A stretch of DNA of 64,000 bases from an uncultured Clostridia bacterium (GTDB lineage Bacteria; Bacillota; Clostridia; Oscillospirales; Oscillospiraceae), in assembly GCA_937894515.1 (NCBI GenBank), contig CALCRH010000259.1:1-64000 (forward strand), written 5' to 3'. Below are positions 1 through 9,500 of this stretch, piece by piece. How positions within the stretch are numbered: the first letter of the stretch is position 1; the number at the start of each line of letters is the position of its first letter. The notes under the pieces are model-generated. The model worked only from the letters and a program-made list of their open reading frames with translations. It made no database searches and had not been told where the DNA came from. The translations under genes were made by a program, and so were the position numbers.

Positions 1-33
1 TGGAAAAAGACGCGGCTGGCTGCCGCGCCTTAA
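1..33 (+). CDS. C-terminal end of an upstream gene (partial)
   Basis: The first 33 bases read through ten sense codons to TAA in frame 1, about 30 bases before the next gene. Only ten residues, basic and alanine-rich, are visible, so no function can be given. It may be chance open frame rather than a gene end. Confidence 0.25.
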   Translation, partial: WKKTRLAAAP

Positions 34-62
34 ACCGTAATTTATATTGTAGGAGTGATATC

Positions 63-455
63 ATGCCAACCAACTATCAAGATTTTTCTCTGGATCACCT
101 GGGTCCATTCCTCACCTCGCACCCCGGCCGCGGCACTATGCGAGTGCAGGTCACCACCGCCGATGCCGCTTTTCCCCTGTCAGACGCTGTCGTGGAGGTC
201 TCCGCCGTCATTGACGGTACTGCTCTCCCACTCTACCGCCGCAAAACCAACCAAAGCGGCATTGTGGATAACCTCATTCTGCCGGCAAAGCCCCGTCTTG
301 CCTCTCAGCGGGAATCCACCGCCCACAATAGCGGCACGCTTTACACCGTCACTGTCTCCCATCCCGGTTTTCGTTCTCTTACCGATAAGCGCGTAGTGAT
401 CTATGACGGCGTAGAAACCATCTTTCCCGCCGCCCTACAGCCTATTGTAGTCTGA
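63..455 (+). CDS. Small beta-fold protein of unknown function
   Basis: A 130-residue protein with no signal peptide or membrane helix. The start is set by AGGAGTG a few bases before ATG at 63. Residues about 25-70 look like a short beta-sandwich resembling carboxypeptidase-regulatory or transthyretin-like domains (valine/threonine alternation, a segment ending in TNQSG-V-N). The gene ends 14 bases before the next one, which carries its own AAAGGAG site, so the two are likely cotranscribed and may act together on the cell wall or spore envelope. That role is inference; I do not recognise the family firmly. Confidence 0.6.
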   Translation: MPTNYQDFSLDHLGPFLTSHPGRGTMRVQVTTADAAFPLSDAVVEVSAVIDGTALPLYRRKTNQSGIVDNLILPAKPRLASQRESTAHNSGTLYTVTVSHPGFRSLTDKRVVIYDGVETIFPAALQPIVV

Positions 456-469
456 AAGGAGCGTTTCCC

Positions 470-1810
470 ATGCCTGTCAATCCTGTGATTCCGGAAACCA
501 TCACGGTCCATCTGGGACGCCCCAATGAAGCAGCGTCCAATGTCATTGTTCCTTTTGCGGAGTATATCAAAAACGTGGCCTCTCACGAGATCTACCCCAC
601 CTGGCCGGAGAGCGCGATCCGTGCCAATATTCTGGCCCAGATCTCCTACACCCTCAACCGCGTTTATACGGAATACTACCGCAGCCGCGGCTATGATTTT
701 GATGTCACCAACTCCACTCAGTTCGATCAATCCTATGTCCCCGGCGGCGACATCTTTGAAAATATCAGCCGCATCACTGATGAGATCTTCAATAACTACA
801 TCGTCCGCCGGGGCAATATTGAGCCGCTTTTCGCCGCCTTTTGTGACGGTGTACAGACCCAGTGCCGCGGTCTTTCCCAATGGGGCAGCGTGGAACTGGC
901 GGAGCGCGGGCTTGTCCCCTACGAAATTCTGCAGTACTACTACGGCAACGACATTGACATCGTATATAACGCCCCGGTAGGCGGCAATACGCCGTCCTAC
1001 CCCGGCAGACCGCTCCGCCGCGGCAGTGCCGGCGAGGACGTCCGCATCATTCAGCGCCAGCTCAACCGCATCGCCGTCAACTACCCTGCCATTCCCCTCT
1101 CGCCTACCAGCGGCATTTTCGATCAGGCAACGGAAAACGCCGTCCGTGCCTTTCAGGGGATTTTTAATCTGGCGGTAGACGGCATCGTGGGCAAGGCCAC
1201 CTGGTATCGGATCAAACAGGTCTGGACTGGGGTAAAGCAGCTCAGCGATCTGGCCAGCGAAGGGCTTACCATCACTGAAGCCCAGCGCGTATTTCCTGAG
1301 ATCCTGCGCTATGGCGATCGGGGCGGCGGCGTACAGGTGGTGCAATATTATCTTGCTTTTCTTGGCTTCTTCCTTCCCCAGCTCCCCCCCATCGAAGTCA
1401 CCGGCGTCTTTGACGATGCCACCCGAGACGCGGTCTATACGTTCCAGTCTTACGCCGGATTGCCCATAGATGGTATCGTTGGCCGTGACACCTGGAACGC
1501 CCTGCAAGATAATTATGCGCAGGTAGTGAACAACCTACCTGCACAATATCAGCAATATTTGAGTCAGATCTACCCCGGCCGTTATCTGGTAGTGGGCGAC
1601 CGGGGGGAGAGTATTCGTCAGCTCCAACAAAATCTGCGCCGCATTGCCCAAGCCGATCCCAACATTCCGCTGATCGAAGTCGATGGCATTTACGGCCCGG
1701 CGACCCAGGCCGCCGTTTTGGCAATGCAGCGACAGCTGGGCATGGAACAGACCGGCGCCGTGGGTCCCATTTTGTGGCAGACCATCATGACCCGCGGCAG
1801 CACACTTTGA
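470..1810 (+). CDS. SpoIID-like protein with three peptidoglycan-binding domains
   Basis: A 446-residue protein. Residues about 20-165 resemble the stage II sporulation protein D catalytic fold (YTEYYRSRGYDF, then CDG...CRGLSQWGS and AERG). Three peptidoglycan-binding type 1 repeats follow, at about 180-260, 275-360 and 370-446, each with the pattern G-x-GE-VR-IQ-LN ... G-FD-T--AV-AFQ ... DGIVG--TW. No N-terminal signal peptide is evident, so it may act in the mother cell/forespore compartment or be exported in another way. SpoIID proteins are lytic transglycosylases acting on stem-peptide-free glycan; whether this divergent version keeps activity cannot be seen. It is annotated in relatives as a spore cortex-lytic or peptidoglycan-binding protein. 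The following T-rich stretch to 1905 has no clear hairpin. Confidence 0.8.
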   Translation: MPVNPVIPETITVHLGRPNEAASNVIVPFAEYIKNVASHEIYPTWPESAIRANILAQISYTLNRVYTEYYRSRGYDFDVTNSTQFDQSYVPGGDIFENISRITDEIFNNYIVRRGNIEPLFAAFCDGVQTQCRGLSQWGSVELAERGLVPYEILQYYYGNDIDIVYNAPVGGNTPSYPGRPLRRGSAGEDVRIIQRQLNRIAVNYPAIPLSPTSGIFDQATENAVRAFQGIFNLAVDGIVGKATWYRIKQVWTGVKQLSDLASEGLTITEAQRVFPEILRYGDRGGGVQVVQYYLAFLGFFLPQLPPIEVTGVFDDATRDAVYTFQSYAGLPIDGIVGRDTWNALQDNYAQVVNNLPAQYQQYLSQIYPGRYLVVGDRGESIRQLQQNLRRIAQADPNIPLIEVDGIYGPATQAAVLAMQRQLGMEQTGAVGPILWQTIMTRGSTL

Positions 1811-1905
1811 CTTTTTCCCCGATTTTTTCAGTCTCTTGTTTTTTCCAAATTTTTTTCCGTTTTGGCAAGAATTTTTTCCCAATTTTCACACTTCGGCAAG
1901 TTTTT

Positions 1906-2388
1906 TCAATTCAGAAGATATACTCCCGCGTTCAAATACGCCGCAAACGTCACCCATATAAGATAAGGCACGATCAGCCACGCCGCTGCGCGATCCACCT
2001 TTCTAAATGTCAGCGCCATCCAAATAATCAGCCCCCACAGCACCATCAGCCAGAGAAAAGCAAACCCAAATGCCTGTAAATTAAAGAAGTAAATACTCCA
2101 GCAGAAGTTAAATGCCAACTGCAAAATATAGATCAGCAGGCATCTTTCCCGTAACGCATTTTCTCTTTTCAACTGCGTTCTGGCAACGGCTATCGCCATC
2201 AGCGCATAGAGGATTGCCCAGACAATGGGAAATACGATGGCCGGGGGCGACAGAGGCGGTTTGACAATGGTTTCCTTATAGATTTCCGTCCCCTCACGGG
2301 TCAAAAAGCCGGATAGTGCGCCTACTGCTTCGGTCAGCAGAATCCAGAATGCGTAGGTTTTCCATGCACCTTTTTGTTTCATATTCAT
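1906..2388 (-). CDS. tspO: TspO/MBR family membrane protein
   Basis: About 160 residues with five hydrophobic helices. The family pattern is visible: KPPLSPPAIVFPIVWAILYA (P-x-x-x-F-P-W-LY) in the first loop and helix 2, and tryptophan-rich helices 3 and 4 with FNFCWSIYFF. TspO proteins bind tetrapyrroles and sterol-like ligands in the membrane; the bacterial role is in porphyrin or stress signalling. The frame is open to 2409, but the ATG at 2388 (MNMKQKG) or 2382 gives the usual length. No strong ribosome site separates the choices. It is transcribed away from the smc operon terminator just upstream. Confidence 0.85.
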   Translation of the reverse strand: MNMKQKGAWKTYAFWILLTEAVGALSGFLTREGTEIYKETIVKPPLSPPAIVFPIVWAILYALMAIAVARTQLKRENALRERCLLIYILQLAFNFCWSIYFFNLQAFGFAFLWLMVLWGLIIWMALTFRKVDRAAAWLIVPYLIWVTFAAYLNAGVYLLN

Positions 2389-2404
2389 CACCGAAAGTAG
2401 GGTA

Positions 2405-2436
2405 TGCAAAACCCGCCGAACTTATGTCCGGCGGGT
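2405..2436 (-). terminator. Rho-independent terminator of the smc-rsfS operon
   Basis: An eight-base-pair GC stem (ACCCGCCG/CGGCGGGT) with a ten-base loop lies 19 bases after the rsfS stop, followed on the minus strand by TTTTGC. It closes the seven-gene operon and separates it from tspO. Confidence 0.75.
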
Positions 2437-2454
2437 CACTGTTTGAAAATCGAA

Positions 2455-2847
2455 TTATTCCAAAATACTTAACTTTCTGATGTCATTTTCGTCAATAATT
2501 CCCGCTAAATCAATGTTTTTGCCATCTCTCCACAATCTTTCCAGGTCGTAAAATTCCCGGGCCTCGGCGTTAAAAACGTGGACTGCAATACACCCATAGT
2601 CCAGCAACACCCATGTGCCGCCGCGATAGCCCTCACGGTGCAGCGGCTCTTCGCCGGCCTCCTCGGTCAGCACCTTTTCTACGTTGTCGATCAGCGCATT
2701 GATCTGGGTATTGCTGGAGCCGGTGGCGATGACAAAGTAATCCGCCAGCGTGGTCAGGTCAGCGATTTCCAGTACCTGGATCTCCTTGCCTTTCTTATCA
2801 CTTAGTGCCTTTGCGGCCATCAAGGCCAGTTCTTTCGGTTCTTTCAT
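2455..2847 (-). CDS. rsfS: Ribosomal silencing factor RsfS
   Basis: A 130-residue Iojap/RsfS protein. Known role: binds uL14 on the 50S subunit and blocks subunit joining when nutrients are low. Family features seen: VLEIADLTTLADYFVIATG near the N-terminus, EGYRGGTWVLLDYG and VHVFNAEAREFYDLERLW in the second half. Full length for the family. Its ATG overlaps the nadD/yqeK stop by four bases (ATGA), so translation is coupled. It is the last gene of the operon, before the terminator at 2405-2436. Confidence 0.95.
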   Translation of the reverse strand: MKEPKELALMAAKALSDKKGKEIQVLEIADLTTLADYFVIATGSSNTQINALIDNVEKVLTEEAGEEPLHREGYRGGTWVLLDYGCIAVHVFNAEAREFYDLERLWRDGKNIDLAGIIDENDIRKLSILE

Positions 2848-4040
2848 AGCGTAACCCCCGTTTCTATCAGGTAATTTCTTGCATCCAATGTATTGTGGTG
2901 TACCGGATTGCCCATGGCTTTCATCTCGTCTACCGTCATCTGCAATCCCAGTAATAGTCCCTTGTCCAGATCCTCGTAGACCACTTTCCGCAGCGGCTCC
3001 ACATCGTCAAAGTCTCTGCTTGGCTCGATATAATCCGCCAAATAGAGGATCTTTTCCAGTTTTGTCATATTGGCCCGGCCTGTGGTGTGCCAACGGATGG
3101 CGTCGTACACCTCGTCATCCACGCCGAACACCCGACGTGCCAGTTCCGCACCGGTACGGCTATGCAGCAGCTTCAGCGCCTTTTGCTCCAATTCGTCTAG
3201 TTCGATACCGTACTCCCGGCACAAGGCAAGCTGTTCGTCCATCTCCAGCTTTTTGGTGCAGTCGTGGAGTAGTGCCGCCACCCGGGCCTTGGTCTCGTCC
3301 ACGCCGTACATCCGCGCCAGCTTTACCGCCTCCAGCTCGGTTCCCAGCACATGGGGCATCCGTTTCGGCTTCAGATAACTCAACGCGATAGGCCGCAGCT
3401 CGTCCGGTGTCAGTTGCTTCAGATCAGTATGTGTACCATAGAGGTGTTCCCGCTGAATATATCCCCAAACTGCAAGGGGGATAAGGTCCTTTCCCTTTTC
3501 AGTCCGGAAGGCTTCCCGCACATCTGTGGACGAGAGTTCGATCACATGATCGTTCACGATAATATCCACTTTTGCGCCGTATTCCTGCTCCAAAAAGGCT
3601 TTTTGCGCCGCAAAGGACTCTTGTTCTCCGTCTTTTAAGCGGCTGAACGCACAGATATGGGCCAGCTGGCAGATGCTCTCCGGTTCGTGCCAGGTTTGGA
3701 ACGACAGAAACATATCGCTGCCCATCAGCAGATACAATTCATCGTCAGGATACAGCTTCCGCAGATCGCGCAGGGTATCGCTGGTATAGCTTTTTCCCTG
3801 GCGTTTCAGTTCCATATTGCTGACCTCTGTCAGCTTGCCGATGCTTCCTGCCGCCAGCTTCACCATCGCATAGCGTTGGTGTTCATTGGCACTTCCCGCC
3901 GGCAGTTCCTTATGAGGCGGTATTTTATCAGGGATCAACAGAAGTTTATCCAGCCCCAGCTTCGCTGCTGCCGCACGGGCGGCAGTGATGTGACCATTAT
4001 GAGGCGGGTTAAAGGTTCCCCCATAAATTCCGATTTTCAT
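2844..4040 (-). CDS. nadD: Fusion of nicotinate-nucleotide adenylyltransferase (NadD) and YqeK HD phosphohydrolase
   Basis: A 398-residue two-domain protein. Residues 1-200 are NadD (makes deamido-NAD from nicotinate mononucleotide and ATP): GGTFNPPHNGHI with the HxGH-type signature, a middle MGSDMF, and SSTDVR near the end. Residues about 210-398 are YqeK: H of VLGTEL..., the metal-binding HD in LLHDCTKK, IRWHTTGR and LYLADYIEPSR, typical of the symmetric Ap4A hydrolase/HD family. In Bacillus subtilis these are adjacent separate genes; here no stop or start separates them. Overlaps both neighbours by four bases, so it is translationally coupled to yhbY and rsfS. Joining an NAD-synthesis enzyme to a dinucleotide hydrolase keeps a conserved gene neighbourhood in one chain. 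Confidence 0.93.
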   Translation of the reverse strand: MKIGIYGGTFNPPHNGHITAARAAAAKLGLDKLLLIPDKIPPHKELPAGSANEHQRYAMVKLAAGSIGKLTEVSNMELKRQGKSYTSDTLRDLRKLYPDDELYLLMGSDMFLSFQTWHEPESICQLAHICAFSRLKDGEQESFAAQKAFLEQEYGAKVDIIVNDHVIELSSTDVREAFRTEKGKDLIPLAVWGYIQREHLYGTHTDLKQLTPDELRPIALSYLKPKRMPHVLGTELEAVKLARMYGVDETKARVAALLHDCTKKLEMDEQLALCREYGIELDELEQKALKLLHSRTGAELARRVFGVDDEVYDAIRWHTTGRANMTKLEKILYLADYIEPSRDFDDVEPLRKVVYEDLDKGLLLGLQMTVDEMKAMGNPVHHNTLDARNYLIETGVTL

Positions 4041-4351
4041 GCTCTTTTCGCCTTGACCAGTTCAATTTTCCGCTTATCCTTTTGGGGTTGCTGGCGGTAG
4101 AGGACGAACTTGTTGCCGATAACCTGCACCACCTCGCTGCGGGTGACAGGCGCCAGCTCCTCTGCCGCTTCCCGGGCAGTCAGCAAACTGTTTTCCAGCA
4201 CCTTACCCTTGATCAGTTCCCGGGCTTCCAGGGCATCGTTTGCCTGCTTGATCAGGTTTTCACCGATGCCGTCCTTGCCAACCATCAAAATCGTCTCCGC
4301 TGTGGAGGCAATACCGCGCAGCTGTGCGCGCTGTTTACTTGTCAATTCCAT
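4037..4351 (-). CDS. yhbY: YhbY/CRS1-CRM RNA-binding protein
   Basis: A 104-residue single CRM-domain protein that associates with the pre-50S ribosome in characterised bacteria. It starts MELTSKQRAQLRGIA, carries the GKDGIGENLI loop corresponding to the conserved GxxG motif, and ends with VIGNKFVLYR plus a basic tail. It starts four bases after the rdgB stop and overlaps nadD by four bases. Confidence 0.93.
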   Translation of the reverse strand: MELTSKQRAQLRGIASTAETILMVGKDGIGENLIKQANDALEARELIKGKVLENSLLTAREAAEELAPVTRSEVVQVIGNKFVLYRQQPQKDKRKIELVKAKRA

Positions 4352-4355
4352 AGGT

Positions 4356-4943
4356 TTATTTCTCCAAATATTTCTTTAATTCCACTGCAAAGGCACGCAG
4401 GGCGTTGCCGCGATGAGAAACGGCGTTCTTCTCCTCTGCTGTCAGCTGGGCAAAGCTTTTTCGCAGCTCCGGCACAAAAAACAGGGGATCATAACCAAAG
4501 CCATTTTCCCCCCGGGGAGCAAAGCCGATGGTGCCCTGGCACTCTCCCTCGGCAGTCACCATGTCACCATTGGGGAAGGCACAGACGATGGCGCTGTGGA
4601 AATGGGCGCGGCGATCTGTACAGCCCTGCATCATCTCCAGCAGCAGGGCGTTTCGCTGTGCATCATTATCGAAACCGCCAAAACGGGCGGAGTACACGCC
4701 GGGGCCGCCGTTGAGCCAGTCCACGCACAGACCGCTGTCATCCGCGATGGCAGGCAAACCGCTGGCTTCCATCACCGCTTTTGCCTTAATGGTTGCGTTC
4801 TCCAAAAAGGTCTCGCCGGTCTCTTCCGGCTCCAAGTTCAAGCCCACTTCGGACTGTAAAATCACTTCCACGCCCAAATCACCCAGAATGCTCTGCATTT
4901 CGGTGAGCTTTCCCTTGTTGTGGGACGCCAATACGAATTTCAT
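4356..4943 (-). CDS. rdgB: XTP/dITP diphosphatase (RdgB/HAM1)
   Basis: A 195-residue nucleotide-pool sanitising enzyme that hydrolyses ITP, dITP and XTP to monophosphates. Seen: N-terminal VLASHNKGKLTEM, ETFLENA-IKA, ADDSGLCVDWLNGGPGVYSA, GFGYDPLFFVPE and SHRGNALRAF. The length is standard. It starts one base after the rph stop. The rph-rdgB pair is a common arrangement in Firmicutes. Confidence 0.95.
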   Translation of the reverse strand: MKFVLASHNKGKLTEMQSILGDLGVEVILQSEVGLNLEPEETGETFLENATIKAKAVMEASGLPAIADDSGLCVDWLNGGPGVYSARFGGFDNDAQRNALLLEMMQGCTDRRAHFHSAIVCAFPNGDMVTAEGECQGTIGFAPRGENGFGYDPLFFVPELRKSFAQLTAEEKNAVSHRGNALRAFAVELKKYLEK

Positions 4944-4944
4944 C

Positions 4945-5664
4945 TTAAATCTCCCCTAAAATATCCTTCTCCTTGCGGATCAGCTCCCGGTTACCCTTGA
5001 GACACAGCTCCACCAGATCCTGCTGCTCCCGGGCGGTAAAGGCACGGCCCTCGCCGGTACCCTGCAATTCGATGATCTCGCCACGCTCATTCATAATGCA
5101 GTTCAGATCCACCTGGGCCCGGCTGTCCTCGCTGTATTGTAGGTCAAGCATTAAATCATCGTCCACGATACCGGCGCTGATGCCGGAGACATAGTGGATA
5201 ATGGGATTACGTCCAATATAGCCATCGTCCACCAATTTCCGGCAGGCCAGAGCCAGCGCAATAAAGCCGCCGGTAACGGACGCGGTACGGGTGCCGCCGT
5301 CTCCCTGCAATACATCGCAGTCAATAGTAATGGTACGCTCGCCCAGCAGCTTCATATCCACCGCAGCACGGAGACTGCGGCCAATGAGACGCTGAATTTC
5401 CGCGCTTCTGCCGGAGAGCTTCAGCTTGTCCACATCACGGCGGGAACGCTCCCGATTGGCGCGAGGCAGCATGGAATACTCTGCCGTTACCCAGCCGTGA
5501 CCGGGCTTTACATGGGGCGGGGTCTTTTCCTCCACGGACGCGTTGCACAGCACCATGGTGTCACCGCATTGAATGAGAACGCTGCCCTCGGCAAATTTGG
5601 TAAAATTGGGGGTAATGGTCACGGGCCGCAGCTCGTTCCATTTTCTGCCGTCTGCTCTTGTCAT
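4945..5664 (-). CDS. rph: Ribonuclease PH
   Basis: A 239-residue phosphorolytic 3'-5' exoribonuclease that trims tRNA 3' ends. The frame is open to 5688, but the start is ATG at 5664 (MTRADGRK), preceded by AAAGGAG with normal spacing. Conserved features: N-terminal RPVTITPNFTK-AEGS, RSRRDVDKLKLSGRS-EIQRLIGRSLRA, the phosphate-binding region QGDGGTRTASVTGG, and DL-Y-ED--A--D-N. The family is hexameric. A hairpin lies in the 43-base gap from ftsY and may separate transcript stability or levels. Confidence 0.95.
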   Translation of the reverse strand: MTRADGRKWNELRPVTITPNFTKFAEGSVLIQCGDTMVLCNASVEEKTPPHVKPGHGWVTAEYSMLPRANRERSRRDVDKLKLSGRSAEIQRLIGRSLRAAVDMKLLGERTITIDCDVLQGDGGTRTASVTGGFIALALACRKLVDDGYIGRNPIIHYVSGISAGIVDDDLMLDLQYSEDSRAQVDLNCIMNERGEIIELQGTGEGRAFTAREQQDLVELCLKGNRELIRKEKDILGEI

Positions 5665-5678
5665 AATAATCTCCTTTC

Positions 5679-5700
5679 GGGCGACCACATAGGGTCGCCC
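5679..5700. repeat. Intergenic palindrome between ftsY and rph
   Basis: GGGCGACC and its exact complement GGTCGCCC flank a six-base loop, with CTACG following on the plus strand. This is a GC-rich hairpin inside an operon, just upstream of the rph ribosome site, with no T tract. The pattern (GTAGGGGCGACC...) resembles short dispersed palindromes frequent in gut Clostridia genomes; only one full copy is in this window, so repeat status is inferred. Confidence 0.45.
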
Positions 5701-5707
5701 CTACGAG

Positions 5708-6577
5708 TTATATTAATGCACCGGTGAATTCCCGGGCGTCAAAAGGCTTCATATCCTCGATGCCCTCACCCATGCCGGCGAATTTGACAGGAACGCCCAG
5801 CTCCTTGGCGATAGCAAACACGATGCCGCCCTTGGCGGTGCCGTCCAGCTTGGTCAGGATAACGCCGGTAAGGCCCGCGGTCTCTTTGAAGAGCTTGGCC
5901 TGGGTCAAACCGTTCTGGCCGGTGGTGGCGTCCAGCACCAGCAGGGTCTCTACGCTGCTGTCCGGACACTCACGGTCAATAATTTTCCGCATTTTCGCCA
6001 GTTCATTCATCAAATTCTGCTTGTTGTGCAGGCGGCCTGCCGTATCGCACAGCACCACGTCCACATTTTTTGCTTTGGCGGACTGCAAAGCGTCAAACAG
6101 CACAGCGCCGGGATCGGCACCCTCGCTTTGCCGAACAATGTCCACACCGGCACGTTGTGACCAGATTTCCAACTGATCCGCCGCTGCAGCCCGGAACGTA
6201 TCCCCGGCGCAGAGCAGAACTTTCTTGCCCTCTTGCTTCAGGGTGTGGGCGATCTTGCCAATGGACGTGGTCTTGCCCACGCCGTTGACGCCGATAAACA
6301 GCACCACGGCGGGCTTATTGCTCAAGTTGAGAGTCATATCGCCCACTTCCAGTTTCTGCGCCAGCACATCACGGAGGGCATCTTTGACTTCCTCCTCCGT
6401 ACGGAGTTTTCTGGCGTATGCCACGTTTTGCAGCTCCTTGACAATATCCAGAGACAGGCTCATGCCCACATCTGCCATGATGAGGGCATCGGTGAGGTCG
6501 TCATAGAAGGCATCGTCCAGTTTTTCCCATGTGACATTGTCCAACCACGATTTTTTCAGCTTATCGAAAAATCCCAT
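5708..6577 (-). CDS. ftsY: Signal recognition particle receptor FtsY
   Basis: A 289-residue SRP receptor GTPase that brings ribosome-SRP complexes to the translocon. It has the N and G domains only, without the long acidic N-terminal extension of Escherichia coli. G motifs: GVNGVGKTTSIGKIA (P loop), DTFRAAAADQL, DTAGRLHN, TKLDGTAKGG and the closing GMGEGIEDMKPFD. It starts with MGFFDKLKKSW, an amphipathic segment likely to touch the membrane. It lies 12 bases downstream of smc, a conserved Firmicutes pairing. Confidence 0.96.
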   Translation of the reverse strand: MGFFDKLKKSWLDNVTWEKLDDAFYDDLTDALIMADVGMSLSLDIVKELQNVAYARKLRTEEEVKDALRDVLAQKLEVGDMTLNLSNKPAVVLFIGVNGVGKTTSIGKIAHTLKQEGKKVLLCAGDTFRAAAADQLEIWSQRAGVDIVRQSEGADPGAVLFDALQSAKAKNVDVVLCDTAGRLHNKQNLMNELAKMRKIIDRECPDSSVETLLVLDATTGQNGLTQAKLFKETAGLTGVILTKLDGTAKGGIVFAIAKELGVPVKFAGMGEGIEDMKPFDAREFTGALI

Positions 6578-6589
6578 TGTGGAGCCTCC

Positions 6590-9500
6590 TTACTTGATGT
6601 TCAGTTCTTTCGCCATGTCGTTCATATTGATGGTCAGAATGCGGCTGACGCCACGCTCCTGCATGGTAACGCCGTACAGCACGTCTGCCTCTTCCATGGT
6701 GCCGCGGCGATGGGTAATGACGATGAACTGGGTCTTGCCGCAGATGCGGCGCATATAGCGGGCATAACGTACCACATTGGACTCATCCAGCGCCGCCTCG
6801 ATCTCGTCCATGACGCAGAATGGCGTGGGGTGGACCTTCAAAATGGCAAAGTACAGAGCGATGGCCACAAAGGCCTTTTCACCGCCGGAGAGCAGTGTAA
6901 TGGTCTTGAGCTGCTTGCCGGGCGGCTGCACCTTGATCTCGATGCCGCAGCCCAGAATATCGTTTTCGTCCTCCAGCTCCAACTGGGCCTTACCGCCGCC
7001 GAACAGCTCCAAAAACGTCTGCTGGAAGCTCTCGTTGAGCAGTTTGAACTGCTGGGCAAAGATTTCGGTCATCTGCTTGGTGATCTCATCAATGACACCC
7101 TGCAGTTCCTCTTTCGCCTTTTCCACGTCAGTACGCTGTTCGGACAGGTATGTATAGCGGGTGTTGACCCGCTCGAATTCCTCGATGGCACCGATATTGG
7201 GGGTGCCCAGACCCTTGATCTCCCGGTTCAGCTCCGCGATACGGCGGGTGGCTTTCGGAACGCTCTCCAGTTCGATCCGCTGCTGGAGTGCATCGGAATG
7301 GCTCAGCTCGTAGTTCTCCCAGAGCTTGTCCAAAATCTGGCTCTCCTGCAGGGCGTTGGTCTCCAGCTTCTGCTCCAGACGGCTGACCTCCTGGGAGGTG
7401 GCAATCACCGCATCGTTGCATTCGCGGCTGGCACGGGTCTTGGCATCACGCTGTGCCTCCAACTGCAGTTTGGCGTTGGACAGATCGCTCAGTTTTTGCC
7501 GCAGATCGCCGCTCTCGGTACGCAGGGCATCTGCCTGCGCCTGATGGGCAGCCAGCTCCTGTGCCGCAGAATCGTTCTTTGCCTGATAGTCGGCGATCAG
7601 GGCTTCTCTGCCCTCACGGTCAGTAACCATCTCGGACTGCAGGCGTTTCAAATCTTCAATACTGCGGAGCTTCTCCTCCCGCTCGGTCTGCAGCGCCGCC
7701 TGATCTGCCTTTCGCTCGGAAAGCTGCCGGGCAATGACGTTGGTTTTTTCCAACGCCTCGGACTGGCCGGACTGGCTGGCCAATGCGCGGTTATGCAGTT
7801 CGCCGGCCTTTTCTTCAGCGGCCGTAATGGCCTGCTGGGCAGCGGCACAATTCTCGGTATCCGTCTTGAGTCGCACGGCAATGGCTGCCAGATCAGCTTC
7901 CATGTCCTCACAGCTCTGCTGCAGGGTGTCCGTCAGAATATCATAGTGATCCTGCTTGCCCTGGTACAGCAGCACGCCGTCCTCAGCCTTACGCTGCTGC
8001 TCTTTGGCCACATTCAGCTCGTACTCCGCCTTATCCAGTTCCCGCTTTGCCTCATCGGCAGCGGCAATGGAGACGGCAAGGCTCTCCTGTGCAGCGGTCA
8101 GCTTTTCGCCCAGTTTGGCAAGCTCGTTGGCACGGCTCAAAACGCCGGCACTACGGCTCACAGAGCCGCCGGTCATAGAACCGCCCTTGTTCATCACCTG
8201 ACCGTCCAGAGTCACGATACGGAAGCTGTTGCGGAACTTCCGTGCCATGGCAATACCGCAGTCGATATCCTCCACCACCACGGTACGGCCCAGCAAATTC
8301 TTGAAAATGCCGTCATACTGCTTGTCGTATTCCACCAGTTCCGCGGCGATGCCCACAAAACCGGTCTCATTCTGCACATTCTCACGGAGAATATCCCCAT
8401 GGATCGCCGTCAGGGGCAGGAAAGTGGCGCGGCCGCCGTCCCGATTTTTCAGGAAGTTGATGGCGCTCTTGGCGTCCTCTTCCCGATCCACCACGATGTT
8501 CTGCAGGCCTGCACCCAGCGCGATCTCCAGCGCCACGGTGTACTTGTCACGGGTCTTCATCAGGCTGGCCACCGGACCGCGAATACCACGGAGTGTATTC
8601 TTCTCCGCCGCCTGCATACAGACCTTGACCGCTTTGGAAAAGCCCTCGTACTCCTTTTCCATCTCCGTCAGCAGACGGATCCGGTTTTCCAGCGCACCCA
8701 AATCCATGGTAAGCTGAAGCTTTTTGGCGGCAGCTTCTTCCGCTTTTTTGCGGCGGCTGTCCATCTTCAGGCTGTGGCCGCTGATGATATTGGAAACAGC
8801 CTCCGCTTCCTCTTTGGCATCACTCAGCAGCTTCCGGTTTTCCCGGGACTCCTGCTCGCTTTGTCTTAGCTTTTCCCGCGCTTCAGCCAGGTCGCGTTCC
8901 ACCGTCTCCCGGCGCTCAGTAACCTCCCGGATACCGGACTGCAGGGCGCTGAGTTTTGCCCGGCTGTCGGCAGCTTCTGCCAAGGCCAAAGCCTCTTCCG
9001 CCCGGAGATTTTCCGCAGTTTTGGCAGCACCCGCCGCATTTTCCGTCATGGCGCGAGTCTGCTCCAACAATTCGTTGACCTCTGCTTCCAGGACAGTACT
9101 CTCATCATCAATGGCAGTAATACGCGCCAGCAGTTCGTCCATCTGCGCTTGCAAATTGTCTTTGCGGCTGTCGGTGGCACTTACTTCCTCTCGAATTCGC
9201 GCAATGTTCTCGTTGTTGTGCTCCACGGTGGTACGCAGCACCGCCATGTCGTTCTCCTGCCGGGCGATATCGCCGTCAAAGGAGGCCATCTGGACACGAA
9301 GGGCTTCAGCCTCCATGTCGTTCTGCCGTACCTGTTCACTCAGGGCCTCTGCCTCGGCATAACTGTCGTTCAAGGCGGATTCGGCACGGATCTTGTCGGC
9401 GCGGGCAGTCTCCATGTCGGTTTCCAATTTGATCTTGGCAGACTTCAAGGCCGCCAGATTCTCCAGCCAGACGCTGATCTCCAACACGCGCAGTTCGTCA

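Noticed and set aside
401..1507. A 368-codon minus-strand frame opposite the peptidoglycan-binding gene
   Set aside because: The plus-strand frame carries clear SpoIID-like and peptidoglycan-binding motifs, so this is a shadow.
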